Source: Hymenobacter crusticola
GTDB lineage: Bacteria > Bacteroidota > Bacteroidia > Cytophagales > Hymenobacteraceae
Direction of reading: 5' to 3'
Assembly: GCF_002154225.1 (NCBI RefSeq)
Contig: NZ_MTSE01000022.1
Coordinates: 23,496-87,495, forward strand
Length of the DNA stretch: 64,000 bases
In this document: in pieces, positions 53,855-62,802 of the stretch
Position numbering within the stretch: the stretch's first letter is position 1
Layout of the letters: every line of letters starts with the position of its first letter
Notes under the pieces: model-generated
The model's database searches: none
Told to the model about the DNA's origin: nothing
What the model saw: only the letters and a program-made list of their open reading frames with translations
Translations under genes and position numbers: made by a program

Positions 53855-54331
53855 TTAGCACGCCGGGTGCAAGGCCTGATACAACAACGCTCCGGCGGCT
53901 TCCAGCAGCGGCAAGTACAGCACCAGTTCCTGGCACAGGTCTACGTCGTAGTGACACAAGGTGCCGTAGAGCCGGCCTTGCGCATCGTAGATGACCACAC
54001 CACAGTAGGAGATCACCAAGGTGTCCACCGCGCGGGCCCGCGGGTCCAGCGCCGCGTTCAGAATCTGCAAGGATGCCTGCTCACGCCCTATCAGTGAACA
54101 AAAGGCCTCCACCAAGGGCACGTCGTTGCCCTGCTGTACGTGGGGCTGGTAACGGTCAAAGAGCACCACGTTGCGCGACAAGCGCCCGTCAAAGCGAAAC
54201 ACGCCCGTGTAGCGGTGCGTGGTGCGCTGGTTCAAGTAGCCCAGGGCGGCATGCACCCCGCGCTGGTGCAAAACCTGCGTGAAGGCCTGTAGGTCGGCCG
54301 CCAACGCCGCGGGAGATTGTTCAGCAGCCAT
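53855..54331 (-). CDS. Small GAF-like signalling protein
   Basis: 158 residues. An N-terminal helix (ALAADLQAFTQVLHQRGVHA) is followed by a GAF-like core: LGYLNQRTTHRYTGVFRFDG, RNVVLFDRYQP, SLIGREQASLQILNAALDPR and YCGVVIYDAQGRLYGTLCHY. The GTLCHYD end motif with Cys-His is typical of the GAF group that includes phytochrome-like and free small-molecule sensors. There is no output domain. It probably signals through protein contacts. It lies convergent to the STAS-like gene. Confidence 0.8.
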   Translation of the reverse strand: MAAEQSPAALAADLQAFTQVLHQRGVHAALGYLNQRTTHRYTGVFRFDGRLSRNVVLFDRYQPHVQQGNDVPLVEAFCSLIGREQASLQILNAALDPRARAVDTLVISYCGVVIYDAQGRLYGTLCHYDVDLCQELVLYLPLLEAAGALLYQALHPAC

Positions 54332-54965
54332 CGAAAGTTATAGCAAGGAGCATGGTAGTACCGTTTCTTTTGCCTGCAAAGCGTCTCGGAACGTGCCCGC
54401 CTCGCGGCAACTCTAGCTACCGGTTGTCCTTGCTTCGGTTGAGACGGCCTATACCCGCGAATTTTTCTTTGCGGCTAGCTTGGTTCATTAACCTTAAGGT
54501 GTCTTACAGAGGCAAACCACCCGGACCCACGTTTGATATAGGCAGGAGTTTGCTTTTGCATACTTCTGCGGAAGAATTTGAGTTACGTGTCTCTTTTTCG
54601 CCGCCCCTCAACGTGACCTTATCCCAACCGCTTAGGTGTTGCAGGATTCCAATATCAAGTAGCGCGGATTTAGGTGCACCGCTTCTTGGTATGACCCGTG
54701 GCCATGCTATGTTCAGTTACCGCATCTTAAGTGCGCACATCATCTGGAAAGTGGTGTAAAAGCACCATAAGAGCATCTGTTGGGGGGTTGGCACTCCTAA
54801 GCATATTGCATGAATTCCGTTTCAACCGTCTGAGAGCAGGAAAGGCACTATAAACACGAGAGTACAAGTAAGCCCATCTAGTTACTTGGCGCCATATCAC
54901 CTGCTGTTTATACCAGACGTCGGGCGGGAAGCTAGCTATCAGCGTGCCATGCGCAGGCGTAAAAG
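54332..54965. other. Region without confident gene
   Basis: 634 bp. A plus-strand frame of 135 codons (54352-54759) is open but has no recognisable domain, no signal and uneven codon use. I consider it probably non-coding. No repeat or hairpin stood out. Confidence 0.4.
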
Positions 54966-55334
54966 TTACGTTTTGCTCGGCATTTCCTCGGGCTGAGAGA
55001 GCAAGCCGGCAACGAGGCCAAACACGCCCATGACGAGGAAAGTGTTGCGGGCGCGTTTGTTGCGGGCAAAGCCAAACAGCCACGGGGCTGTCAGCGCCGT
55101 CAGGCCGCCTAGGGTGTCAATGGTTAAGTGTGCCTTGTAGGGCATCACCCGAATAGGACCCCACTCTGCCCGAGTGAACAAGCTGGAGAGCAGCACGGTA
55201 CCACTGAGCAGGTGACACAACGTGGTGGCGGCTTTTTCCTGGGTGAACCCCACTAACTCGGGCGCGGAGGCAACCAGGGGCACGTAGGAGTAATCGGTAA
55301 AGGCGTGTTGACGACGGGAAATAGGCTTTTGCAT
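54966..55334 (-). CDS. Small four-helix membrane protein (SPW-repeat-like)
   Basis: 122 residues. The start MQKPISRRQHAFTDYSYVPL and four hydrophobic segments (about 16-35, 40-58, 70-90 and 96-115) fit the SPW-repeat-like group of small integral membrane proteins, which begin with a similar SRR-H-D-Y pattern. The function of the group is unknown. It is on the same strand as the catalase-like gene upstream and may be co-expressed, with a 148-bp gap. Confidence 0.65.
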   Translation of the reverse strand: MQKPISRRQHAFTDYSYVPLVASAPELVGFTQEKAATTLCHLLSGTVLLSSLFTRAEWGPIRVMPYKAHLTIDTLGGLTALTAPWLFGFARNKRARNTFLVMGVFGLVAGLLSQPEEMPSKT

Positions 55335-55482
55335 ACAAATAAGTAAAGGCAGAGAAAAACAGGAACTACCGTAGCGAACGATCCTGCCTCGAAAAAGGAT
55401 ACCGTTGTGCTAGCCGGTAGAAGCCCCTAGCTGCTGATCTTATTTCAGCCTTGGGGCCAGATTTGCCGTCGCTCGCCGGCGG

Positions 55483-56586
55483 TTATTCCGGTAGCTCCTG
55501 GATGGCACGCGGTTCGCGCCGGGGTTGCGCGTTCATGTGGTGCCGATAAGCAGTTGACGCTTCGTAGGCTTTGACGCGGGCCCGATTGATAGACCCTAGC
55601 GGCCGGTGGGCGGGTAAGCAGTGAAACGGATTAAACGAGAGCACATCGTCAGCAAATACGCGCCGGGCTGGGCTATACGCCTCTTGCGCCGGAATTACCA
55701 GCTTGCCGATGGGTTGATAGGGGCTCTGCTCGGCCGGCCACTCCACCGAGGCATCTTCTACGGGCATGTTCTTCAGGTCGGTGCAAAGTTGGGCCCGCAA
55801 CTCGTACTCAGCCCCTTGGCTGCGGAAGAAATCTACCACTATGTCGCGCCAGGTGCTGTCATCACTCACCTCCACTTCTTGTCCAACCAGCGCCTGCACG
55901 TTGGCTGAGTGCGGTGCGGCGCTGATTTTGGCTACGTAGTCACCGTAGCGGAAGGCGCCCATGGAGTGGTAGGTTTCACCAAGTAGGTGGTAGTGCGGGT
56001 GACCAGGACCTAGGGGGCTAATTTGGGGATTAAGGCCCACCGCGTTCAGGGCTTTGTTGGCCACGCGTGATACCGTAGACAAGGCTTCCTGGAAAGCTTC
56101 CGGCGTGTGAGCTAGCTTTTCCAGCTTGAGTTGCATGTCATGGTAGCTCTTGATGTCTCCGGTGGGAATCACGGGGTCACTCACCAGCAAGAAATCTTGG
56201 GTGACTTCATCTACCTGGTCGGGCAAGAACTTCTCGCCTTCCACCCCGATGACCTTCACGGCCATGCCTTTGAACGTGGACTGCTTATCGGAACCAATGG
56301 CGCCTGGCGCGGAGGAGAGGCGAATGATGACCGGGTAAGTACGCGCCTGTGCGAACAGGCCTTGGGCTAGGTGCTCGGGCAGGTTGGGGTAAATGTGTAG
56401 CTCGCCGCGCAACACGCCGTGGCTTTTGGCGTGGGCGTCGCGGATGGCGTGGCGGTGCTTCTCAAACATGAAGCGGTTCAGGCGCCCCATCGAGGCGACT
56501 GTCTCGTCAATCAGCTGTTCTTCGTTGGGTTGCGTTTCTTCGACGCCATCGCCGTAGCGAACGTACGTAGGAGGGAGGGTAGCCAT
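55483..56586 (-). CDS. Catalase-family heme protein (short form)
   Basis: 367 residues, shorter than the usual 480-500 of monofunctional catalases. The distal region has DAHAKSHGVLRGELHIYPNL, with the distal His likely in HAKSHG, and then VIIRLSSAPGAIGSDKQSTF and KGMAVKVIGVEGEKFLPDQV. The end DDVLSFNPFHCLPAHRPLGS and NRARVKAYEAS is typical of short catalase-like proteins of bacteria. The classical proximal motif with a Tyr ligand (RxFxYxDT) was not found, so activity may be peroxidase-like or altered. It is downstream of an SDR gene and a hairpin. Confidence 0.83.
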   Translation of the reverse strand: MATLPPTYVRYGDGVEETQPNEEQLIDETVASMGRLNRFMFEKHRHAIRDAHAKSHGVLRGELHIYPNLPEHLAQGLFAQARTYPVIIRLSSAPGAIGSDKQSTFKGMAVKVIGVEGEKFLPDQVDEVTQDFLLVSDPVIPTGDIKSYHDMQLKLEKLAHTPEAFQEALSTVSRVANKALNAVGLNPQISPLGPGHPHYHLLGETYHSMGAFRYGDYVAKISAAPHSANVQALVGQEVEVSDDSTWRDIVVDFFRSQGAEYELRAQLCTDLKNMPVEDASVEWPAEQSPYQPIGKLVIPAQEAYSPARRVFADDVLSFNPFHCLPAHRPLGSINRARVKAYEASTAYRHHMNAQPRREPRAIQELPE

Positions 56587-56720
56587 TAGGATAGGGTAAG
56601 GGAAAACAGTTGGGCGACCGTGCGGATCGGTGAAAACAATTTGTTGACGGAGTGTCTCTTATCGCTAGGCTGCACTCTCTGATAGGGCTTCAGGTCTCCA
56701 CCAGTACTCGTATTGAAGCA

Positions 56721-56784
56721 AGTGGCCTCATACCCTAATCAGGTGAAAGCAACTACTGCTACTTGATCAGGGTATGAGGTCACT
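56721..56784. terminator. Long hairpin between SDR and catalase-like genes
   Basis: The arms 56721-56744 (agtggcctcataccctaatc, then aggt) and 56761-56784 (acttgatcagggtatgaggt, then cact) pair in 21 of 24 positions, and the three mismatches can be G-U pairs in RNA. The loop is 16 bases. It begins 3 bp after the SDR stop at 56788 on the minus strand, which fits a terminator or a processing barrier. Confidence 0.65.
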
Positions 56785-56787
56785 CGC

Positions 56788-57810
56788 TTATTTCTTTTTC
56801 AGCGCCGAGCGGTTCAGCCAAGCGGCTAGGCCCACGCCAGCGCCCACCAGCAGCGCCGTGCGCAGCGTTGGACTACCCGCCGTGACGGCCTCCGTGTAGA
56901 AGCTCGTCTCGCGGGTGTGTCCCGGGTAGTTGCCGCGTTCCTGTAAGTCGCCGGAAGCCCGATCCAGGCCATTCTGTCCTAGTGGGCGTGGGGGCGCGTC
57001 GGCGTGCTCTTGTTGGGCAAAGGCCTTCTCCATGTACTGGTCGAACAGCGTAGGCGTCCAGTGCTTCATGCCAATGAAAGCACGTCCTCCACCCCCAATC
57101 ACAACTTGGCGCTCGGGCGTGACGCAGCAATGCAAGATGGCGCGGGCTACGGTTTCGGGCGCGTAAGCGGGTGGTCCGTGCTTGGCTTCGCGGTCCATAT
57201 AGTTCTTGGCGTGCACCGTGTAGGGGGTATCAATCGAGGCGGGCTGGATCAGCGTTACCGACACGGGGGCGCCGTCCATTTCTAGCTCCATGCGCAAACC
57301 GTCGGTGAAACCTTTGACGGCGTGCTTGCTGGCCGAGTAGATGGTTTGCAGGATGGCGGTTACGTCGGAGAGAATGCTGCCCACGTTGATGATGACGCCA
57401 CCCTTGCTTTTCAAATGACGCGCCGCTTCCATTGAGCCGTAGATCAGGCCCCACAAATTGGTGTCGAATAGCTTGCGCATGTCTTCCACCGGCACTTGCT
57501 CCAGCTTCCCGTAGATGGAGACGCCTGCGTTGTTGATCCAGGTATCGTAGCCACCGAAGTGCTGCTGAGCTGTCTGTGCAATGCGAAGCACATCGGCTTC
57601 TTGGCTTACATCGGCTACCACGTACACGGCTTGGCCGCCAGCTTGGGTAATTTCATCAGTGAGTTGGCGCAGGGCCTCTTCCGAGCGCGCTGCCAGCACG
57701 AGCTTGGCGCCTTTCCTAGTAGCCATGCGTGCTGTCACCAGACCAATGCCCGAGGAAGCACCCGTCAAGACAATAACCTGGTCCTGTAGTTTTTTTAGGT
57801 TGGTTTTCAT
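56788..57810 (-). CDS. SDR-family oxidoreductase with C-terminal extension
   Basis: 340 residues. The SDR core (about 1-245) has QVIVLTGASSGIGLVTARMA, NNAG in TWINNAGVSIYGKL, Ser in IINVGSILSDVTAI and the YxxxK pair in YSASKHAVKGFTDGLRME. The motif VVADVSQEADVLRIAQ follows the usual acidic NAD-loop. A C-terminal extension (about 250-340) is polar and ends with a hydrophobic segment LRTALLVGAGVGLAAWLNRS, which may anchor it to a membrane. The form is seen in Bacteroidota next to catalase genes, as here, and may serve stress-related lipid or carbonyl reduction. Confidence 0.9.
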   Translation of the reverse strand: MKTNLKKLQDQVIVLTGASSGIGLVTARMATRKGAKLVLAARSEEALRQLTDEITQAGGQAVYVVADVSQEADVLRIAQTAQQHFGGYDTWINNAGVSIYGKLEQVPVEDMRKLFDTNLWGLIYGSMEAARHLKSKGGVIINVGSILSDVTAILQTIYSASKHAVKGFTDGLRMELEMDGAPVSVTLIQPASIDTPYTVHAKNYMDREAKHGPPAYAPETVARAILHCCVTPERQVVIGGGGRAFIGMKHWTPTLFDQYMEKAFAQQEHADAPPRPLGQNGLDRASGDLQERGNYPGHTRETSFYTEAVTAGSPTLRTALLVGAGVGLAAWLNRSALKKK

Positions 57811-57959
57811 AGTAAGAAGGAATAAAGCCCAAACGCAATGCTGCCTTTACGAAGGGTCTTAGGCAACGTTCCTACTCATGAGGTAGGCAGCTAGCTTTCT
57901 AGCGCGTAACTGCCGTTGGCCAAAGCTAGCCGACACCACAAAAGACTCTGATTAGGGGG

Positions 57960-59102
57960 TTATTGCAAGCTCTTCTTGAGCTCGGTGGCCGCTAGCGCTT
58001 GAGCGGCCTTCGCTTCGGGCACGACGGTGGCCATACCAAAGAATTCGTGCGTGACACCCTCATAAACTTTCGCCGTCACGGCGACGCCGGCCGCTTTGAG
58101 CTTACTCGCGTACTCCTGTCCTTCACTCTGCAAAGGATCTATCTCGGCGTTAATGACCGTTGCGGGTGGCAAGCCCACCAAGTTCGGCGCGTTTACCAGC
58201 GAAATCAATGGGCTGGTGCCGTCGGCGGCAGCGTTCAGGTAGTAGCGGAAAAACCACTGCATCAACGGCTTGCTTAGCGGCTTGGCGTCGGCGTAGAGCG
58301 CATACGAGGGCGTGTTCATGTCGTAGCGGGCAATAGGGTAGACCAGCAGTTGGTGTACGGGCAGCGGCACCGAGGCGTCGCGTGCCATCAGGCACACCGC
58401 GGCGGCTAGGTTGCCTCCGGCACTCTCGCCCGCCACAGCAATGCGCTGCGCATTCACGTTTAGCGTGGTAGCGTTATCGCGCACCCAACGGTAAGCGGCA
58501 AACGAATCGTTGTGGGCCGTGGGGAATTTGAACTCCGGTCCTTGCCGATAGGCCACTGACACGACTACCGCGCCCGTCTGCTCGGCCAAGGCGCGAGCCG
58601 ACGGATCGTAGGTGTTTAGGTTGGCAATAACCCAACCGCCGCCGTGGTAATACACAATTGCGGGTAGGGTGCCGGTCGCGTTTTTGGGCCGGTAAAGGCG
58701 CACGCGGATGCTGCCCCCACTCACTGGAATGCGCTGCCCGGTGGTATCGACCTGCGGCACGGGCGCCGGAATGTTGTAGTCGCGCATCACCGCCATCGCT
58801 GCGTCCGTGGCCGAAGGTGCCAGCCGCGCCTGCTGGGGCGTGAGCGTGTACAAGGCAACGCCCTTCGAGAGGCTATCCAGTTTCTCGATGACCGTTTGCA
58901 TTTCCGGCTTGATGGTAGGGCCCCAAATGGGCGGCGGTCCTGCCGGATGGATACCCGTATCCGGCGTGGAATCATCATCGTCACAGCTACTTGCGCCCGC
59001 GAGTACGGCGGCGGCGAGCAGGAAGGAACCCATGCGCCGTGCCCAGCCCGCATAAACCGGGCGCGAGAAGGATGAGAGAGAAAGCGTTAAGTTGGTTTTC
59101 AT
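57960..59102 (-). CDS. HSL-type alpha/beta hydrolase (esterase), lipoprotein
   Basis: 380 residues. A signal peptide ends in LAGASSC (lipobox), so it is an exported lipoprotein. The HSL-family oxyanion motif HGGG is in IVYYHGGGWVIANL. The nucleophile elbow GESAGG is in IAVAGESAGGNLAAAV. The catalytic Asp is in AEIDPLQSEGQEYA and the His in YEGVTHEFFGM. It should hydrolyse short esters. It is a paralogue of the next gene upstream, with the same motifs and order, so the pair arose by tandem duplication. Confidence 0.93.
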   Translation of the reverse strand: MKTNLTLSLSSFSRPVYAGWARRMGSFLLAAAVLAGASSCDDDDSTPDTGIHPAGPPPIWGPTIKPEMQTVIEKLDSLSKGVALYTLTPQQARLAPSATDAAMAVMRDYNIPAPVPQVDTTGQRIPVSGGSIRVRLYRPKNATGTLPAIVYYHGGGWVIANLNTYDPSARALAEQTGAVVVSVAYRQGPEFKFPTAHNDSFAAYRWVRDNATTLNVNAQRIAVAGESAGGNLAAAVCLMARDASVPLPVHQLLVYPIARYDMNTPSYALYADAKPLSKPLMQWFFRYYLNAAADGTSPLISLVNAPNLVGLPPATVINAEIDPLQSEGQEYASKLKAAGVAVTAKVYEGVTHEFFGMATVVPEAKAAQALAATELKKSLQ

Positions 59103-59166
59103 GAGAAAGAAGCTTGAGAATGGTGGGTAGTGTGTAAGGAAGGCAGTCTAACGGCCCTTGCCTAAC

Positions 59167-60171
59167 CTAGCTGTTGAACACGGCTTTCAGCCCTTCGGCC
59201 GCTTCGGTCAAGGCTTCTTTGGCCGTATCCACTACGCCTGCGGTGCCAAAGAACTCGTGGGTCATGCCGGGGTAGCGCACCTGCTTCGTTTGCACGCCCG
59301 CTTGGTGTAGGCGCTGCGCTAATAACTCGCCCTCGTCGCGCAGAATATCGAGCTCGGCGGTAAGCACCAGCGCGGGCGGCAAACCCTGCAAGTCGGCATT
59401 CACCAGATCGATGCGCGGGTCGCGACCGTCGGTTTCGGTGTTCAGGTAATGCTGCCAGAACCAGGGCATCATCTCTTTCACCAGCGGCGGGTTCTGCCCG
59501 TTCTCTTCGTAGGAGGCGGTAGGCGCAAAGCTCGCCACGGGGTAAATGACCAGCTGGAAGAGCGGCAGCTGACCACCTTGCTGTTTGGCCGTGAGGCAGG
59601 AGGCGACGGCCATGTTGCCGCCGGCACTCTCCCCACCCACCGCGACGCGCGCAGGATCGCCATTAATCGACGCCGCGTTTTGGAAAGCCCATTGCAGGGC
59701 CGTGTATGCGTCGTCGTGCGCCGCCGGGAACTTCGCCTCAGGCGCTTGGCGGTACGCAACCGACACCACGAGGCACTGGGCCGCATTACACAAGGCGCGG
59801 CAGGAAGGGTCGTATACGTCCAGGTTGGCAATAACCCAGCCGCCGCCGTGGTAATACACTAGCACCGGGAAAGGACCGTCGCCCTCAGGCGTGTAGACGC
59901 GGGCCAAGATGCCACCCTCGGCGGAGGGAATGACCACGTGCGTAATGCTGCCCACGGGCTCGGGCATGGGCTTCACGAGCGTCGTAGCGCGAGCGGCCAC
60001 GTGCTGGGCGGTCATATCTTCTACCGCATTTTTGAGGGTGGGCTCGTTGCGGGCGTTGTTGGGTGTTTGCTCGGCAATCGGAGGTGCCTGGTAAGTGGCG
60101 TACTGGTCTAAGATGGCCTGAAGCTGGGAATCAGAAGAGATAGGCATGAAACCGGGAGGGAAAGAAGACAT
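59167..60171 (-). CDS. HSL-type alpha/beta hydrolase (esterase)
   Basis: 334 residues from the ATG at 60171. A TTG at 60201 is in frame but less likely. The HGGG motif is in VYYHGGGWVIANLDVYDPSC, the nucleophile in VAVGGESAGGNMAVA, the Asp in AELDILRDEGELLA and the His in YPGMTHEFFG. Unlike its downstream paralogue it has no signal peptide, so it should be cytosolic. The two probably form a transcription unit. The nearest regulator pair is at 60328-62191 on the same strand. Confidence 0.93.
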   Translation of the reverse strand: MSSFPPGFMPISSDSQLQAILDQYATYQAPPIAEQTPNNARNEPTLKNAVEDMTAQHVAARATTLVKPMPEPVGSITHVVIPSAEGGILARVYTPEGDGPFPVLVYYHGGGWVIANLDVYDPSCRALCNAAQCLVVSVAYRQAPEAKFPAAHDDAYTALQWAFQNAASINGDPARVAVGGESAGGNMAVASCLTAKQQGGQLPLFQLVIYPVASFAPTASYEENGQNPPLVKEMMPWFWQHYLNTETDGRDPRIDLVNADLQGLPPALVLTAELDILRDEGELLAQRLHQAGVQTKQVRYPGMTHEFFGTAGVVDTAKEALTEAAEGLKAVFNS

Positions 60172-60327
60172 ACGTGAGAACCGGGTGCGCTTATCCGCCA
60201 AGGGCGACGTGGCGCACGAGTGCTTACGCGTTTACCTTCCGTTTTCCCACCTCGCTGGGACTAAGTGGCTCTCTACCGGGATGAGCCGGTGGCACCGCGG
60301 GGTGAGCGGCCCGGGTGCGAGCAAAGC

Positions 60328-61116
60328 TTAAGAAAGAAACTGATTGAGAAACTGCTGAATATCCTCGCTGTAGCGACGCGAGGAGGTTAGGTGCGTGCCG
60401 TCGTGTAGCGTGAGTAGGTACTCGCCATGGGTCCAGGGCCGCAGTTCCTTTAAGTACCGAGTGTTTACGATCAGCGAGCGATGAATGCGCAGAAACTGCG
60501 CCGGGTCGAGTTGACGCACCAGTTGGCTCAGCGTCGAGCGCAAAACATGAGGCTCTCCCTGGGCATAGAGCGTGACGTAGTTGCCGGTGGCCTCGACGTA
60601 TTGCACCTGCTCCGTTGGCACGAAGTACAAGCGGCCCGGCTGCTTAATCAGCACCTGCGTGGGGAAGGACTCCGCTGGCATCGTCCGTTCTGGTAGCGTA
60701 GCAAGTAAGGCGGTGAGTTGCTGCTGTAGGTAGCCGGTTTGTTGTTGGGCGAGGCGCTGGCGCACGTGTGCCAGGCAATGCGTAAAGCGGTCCGGATCCA
60801 GGGGCTTGAGTAGGTAATCTACGGCGTGGGCCTCAAAGGCCTGCAAGGTGTAGTGCTCATAAGCCGTGACGAAAACGACCAGCGGCAGCACGGATGACCC
60901 TAGCTGTTGCAACACTTGCAAGCCGGTCAGATCTGGCATCTGCACGTCTAGGAACACTAAGTCGAGGGGAGCGGCGCCGGAAAGGACCGCGACGGCTTCC
61001 GTGCCGTTGCTGCATTCGCCCTGCACGAGAAAGTCGGGCGTGGCCGCTAGGAGCTGGATAATGCGCCGGCGCGCTAAGGGCTCATCATCCACAATCAGGG
61101 TGCGAATCGGCATCAT
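60328..61116 (-). CDS. LytTR-family response regulator
   Basis: About 262 residues from the ATG at 61116 (a second ATG follows at once). A longer frame to 61170 would overlap the kinase gene. The receiver domain has IRTLIVDDEPLARRRIIQLL, Asp in LVFLDVQMPDLTG and Lys in VDYLLKPLDPDRFT. A glutamine-rich linker (QQQTGYLQQQ) precedes the LytTR domain (about 160-262): VQYVEATGNYVTLYAQ and FLRIHRSLIVNTRYLKELRP. It is 14 bp behind its partner kinase gene. Confidence 0.94.
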   Translation of the reverse strand: MMPIRTLIVDDEPLARRRIIQLLAATPDFLVQGECSNGTEAVAVLSGAAPLDLVFLDVQMPDLTGLQVLQQLGSSVLPLVVFVTAYEHYTLQAFEAHAVDYLLKPLDPDRFTHCLAHVRQRLAQQQTGYLQQQLTALLATLPERTMPAESFPTQVLIKQPGRLYFVPTEQVQYVEATGNYVTLYAQGEPHVLRSTLSQLVRQLDPAQFLRIHRSLIVNTRYLKELRPWTHGEYLLTLHDGTHLTSSRRYSEDIQQFLNQFLS

Positions 61117-61129
61117 ACCAAGAGCAGGA

Positions 61130-62191
61130 TTAGCGTTCAGCCAGTTGAAAGGGCACGGTGATGTGGACACACGTACCCTGCTGCTCCCCCGAGCGCAGGC
61201 TTAAGGTGTAGCGATTTCCGTAAAGCGTCCGCAAGCGCTGCTCGCTGTTGGCCAGGCCAATCCCGCGCGGGCTCGTGGCCAGGGGGCTCTTACCCGTGTT
61301 ATGCACTTGCAAGACGAGTTGGTCATCCTGGCGCGTGGCCTCAAAGTGGATACGACCGCCGCCCACCGAAGCTAGCCCGTGGCGAACCGCATTTTCGACC
61401 AAGGGCTGCAACAATAAGTGCGGCACGAGGGCCCGCAAAGCCGCCGGCTCCACCTGATGCGTAAAGGTGAGACGGTCAGAAAATCGTATCTGCTCGATAG
61501 CTAGGTAGAGCTGGGTGAAGTGAAGTTCGTGGGCTAAAGGCACTTGCTGGGCGTGTGAGTGGTCCAGCACCAAGCGCAGAAACTCACCGAGCTTGGCCGT
61601 CATGCGCTGGGCCGCTTGGGGTTCGTCCTCAATAAGGGTAGAGAGGGAATTGAGGGTGTTGAACAGAAAGTGCGGGTTAAGTTGCTGCTTGAGCGCTTGC
61701 AGGTGCGCCTGCGCCAGTTGCATTTCCAAGCGCACGGCCTCTAGGTTGCGATGCTGCCACTTCTGGTAGAAGTCTAGGGCATAAGCCACAAAGAGCACCA
61801 TCCAGTAAATAGGAACCCAGACGTTGACCGACCCAATGATAGCCGCCCAAGAGACGTGCACGCCTGGTGCGGCAACTAAGTAGAGAGCCGAAAGATAGAA
61901 GGTGCGGTAGATAATGGTCAGCAGCACGCTAGCCGCGGCGTGTAGCAATAGGTAAGGCAGCCACCGTGCGCGGCTAGTAGTCAGATTGAAGCGGGTAGCC
62001 AGTTCAAATACGAGCGGAGTAAGCAGCGTGCCGATTAACCCGTAGATCAGGGGGCCAAGCACCAGGGTACGCCAGTGCAGGGGAGTGCCATTGGTCAGGG
62101 CCTGCCCATACACCAGCAGGATCATCAAAAGTGTGAAGACGCCCCAGGCCAGGGCTACACGGAACCAGGTAAGACGGTGGAAGAGAAGCAT
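61130..62191 (-). CDS. LytS-type sensor histidine kinase
   Basis: 353 residues. Four hydrophobic segments (about 10-32, 42-62, 78-100 and 112-140, such as VALAWGVFTLLMILLVYG) lead to the kinase core, which begins LKQQLNPHFLFNTLNSLSTL and includes LLQPLVENAVRHGLASVGGG and RGIGLANSEQRLRTLYG. It is a short four-helix sensor kinase without an extra sensory domain. It partners the LytTR regulator downstream, and the hydrolase, SDR and catalase-like genes follow on the same strand. Confidence 0.93.
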   Translation of the reverse strand: MLLFHRLTWFRVALAWGVFTLLMILLVYGQALTNGTPLHWRTLVLGPLIYGLIGTLLTPLVFELATRFNLTTSRARWLPYLLLHAAASVLLTIIYRTFYLSALYLVAAPGVHVSWAAIIGSVNVWVPIYWMVLFVAYALDFYQKWQHRNLEAVRLEMQLAQAHLQALKQQLNPHFLFNTLNSLSTLIEDEPQAAQRMTAKLGEFLRLVLDHSHAQQVPLAHELHFTQLYLAIEQIRFSDRLTFTHQVEPAALRALVPHLLLQPLVENAVRHGLASVGGGRIHFEATRQDDQLVLQVHNTGKSPLATSPRGIGLANSEQRLRTLYGNRYTLSLRSGEQQGTCVHITVPFQLAER

Positions 62192-62802
62192 GCAGAAGAG
62201 GGCGAGCAGAGCTTCTCCAACGCAACAAAGGGCAGCGGAGTTGGCAACAGACGAGGCGGCGCGAAGAATAGCAGGGATGTTCGTCGGAGCGAGTACCGCC
62301 TACCCGATAGCTCACTTCGCAACGCCTAGCAGGTTCTTTTGCCAGGTGCCGCACTCGTCTGGTACTTCCCTCAGACTACGCGGCAACCTTGCTAGTTACG
62401 CCGACGTGCTGGGGCAAACTTGGAGCCTAGTGTCTGCCGCTAGGCACTGGAGAACAGCCTGTTTTGGGTGCGCGAGGTCATCTACCGCGAGTAGCCAGTG
62501 CTGTTGCGACTAAGTAATTACCCGCCGCCTCGCAGCCCTGCGGCAAGCAGGCTTCAACCACTAACCGCAGGGATGAGTCTTACCTAGGTAAGCTGCGTGC
62601 CGCTAGCCAGCTGGAACGACGATTATAAAGCGCAACTGCAAAAGCAGCATCACAGAAAAGGCGGTCGAGGCGGCCTGCCTTCTTAACGCAAAAACCTTAG
62701 TCAGTTTGCCGCTAGGCCTTGTACAAGATCAACCCGCGCCGGAGACAAGTAGCACGCCAACTGGGCGCAGTACCCTTCCGGCCGGCGCTCCTGCAAGATC
62801 AT
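62192..62802. other. Intergenic region without recognised gene
   Basis: 611 bp between the kinase gene and the MBL-fold gene. Short frames exist but none has family features. The promoter of the kinase operon probably lies here. Confidence 0.45.

Noticed and set aside
54352..54759. A 135-codon plus-strand frame between the GAF gene and the SPW-like gene
   Set aside because: No signal, domain, operon context or convincing codon pattern was found. It is kept only as a low-confidence possibility in the intergenic entry.
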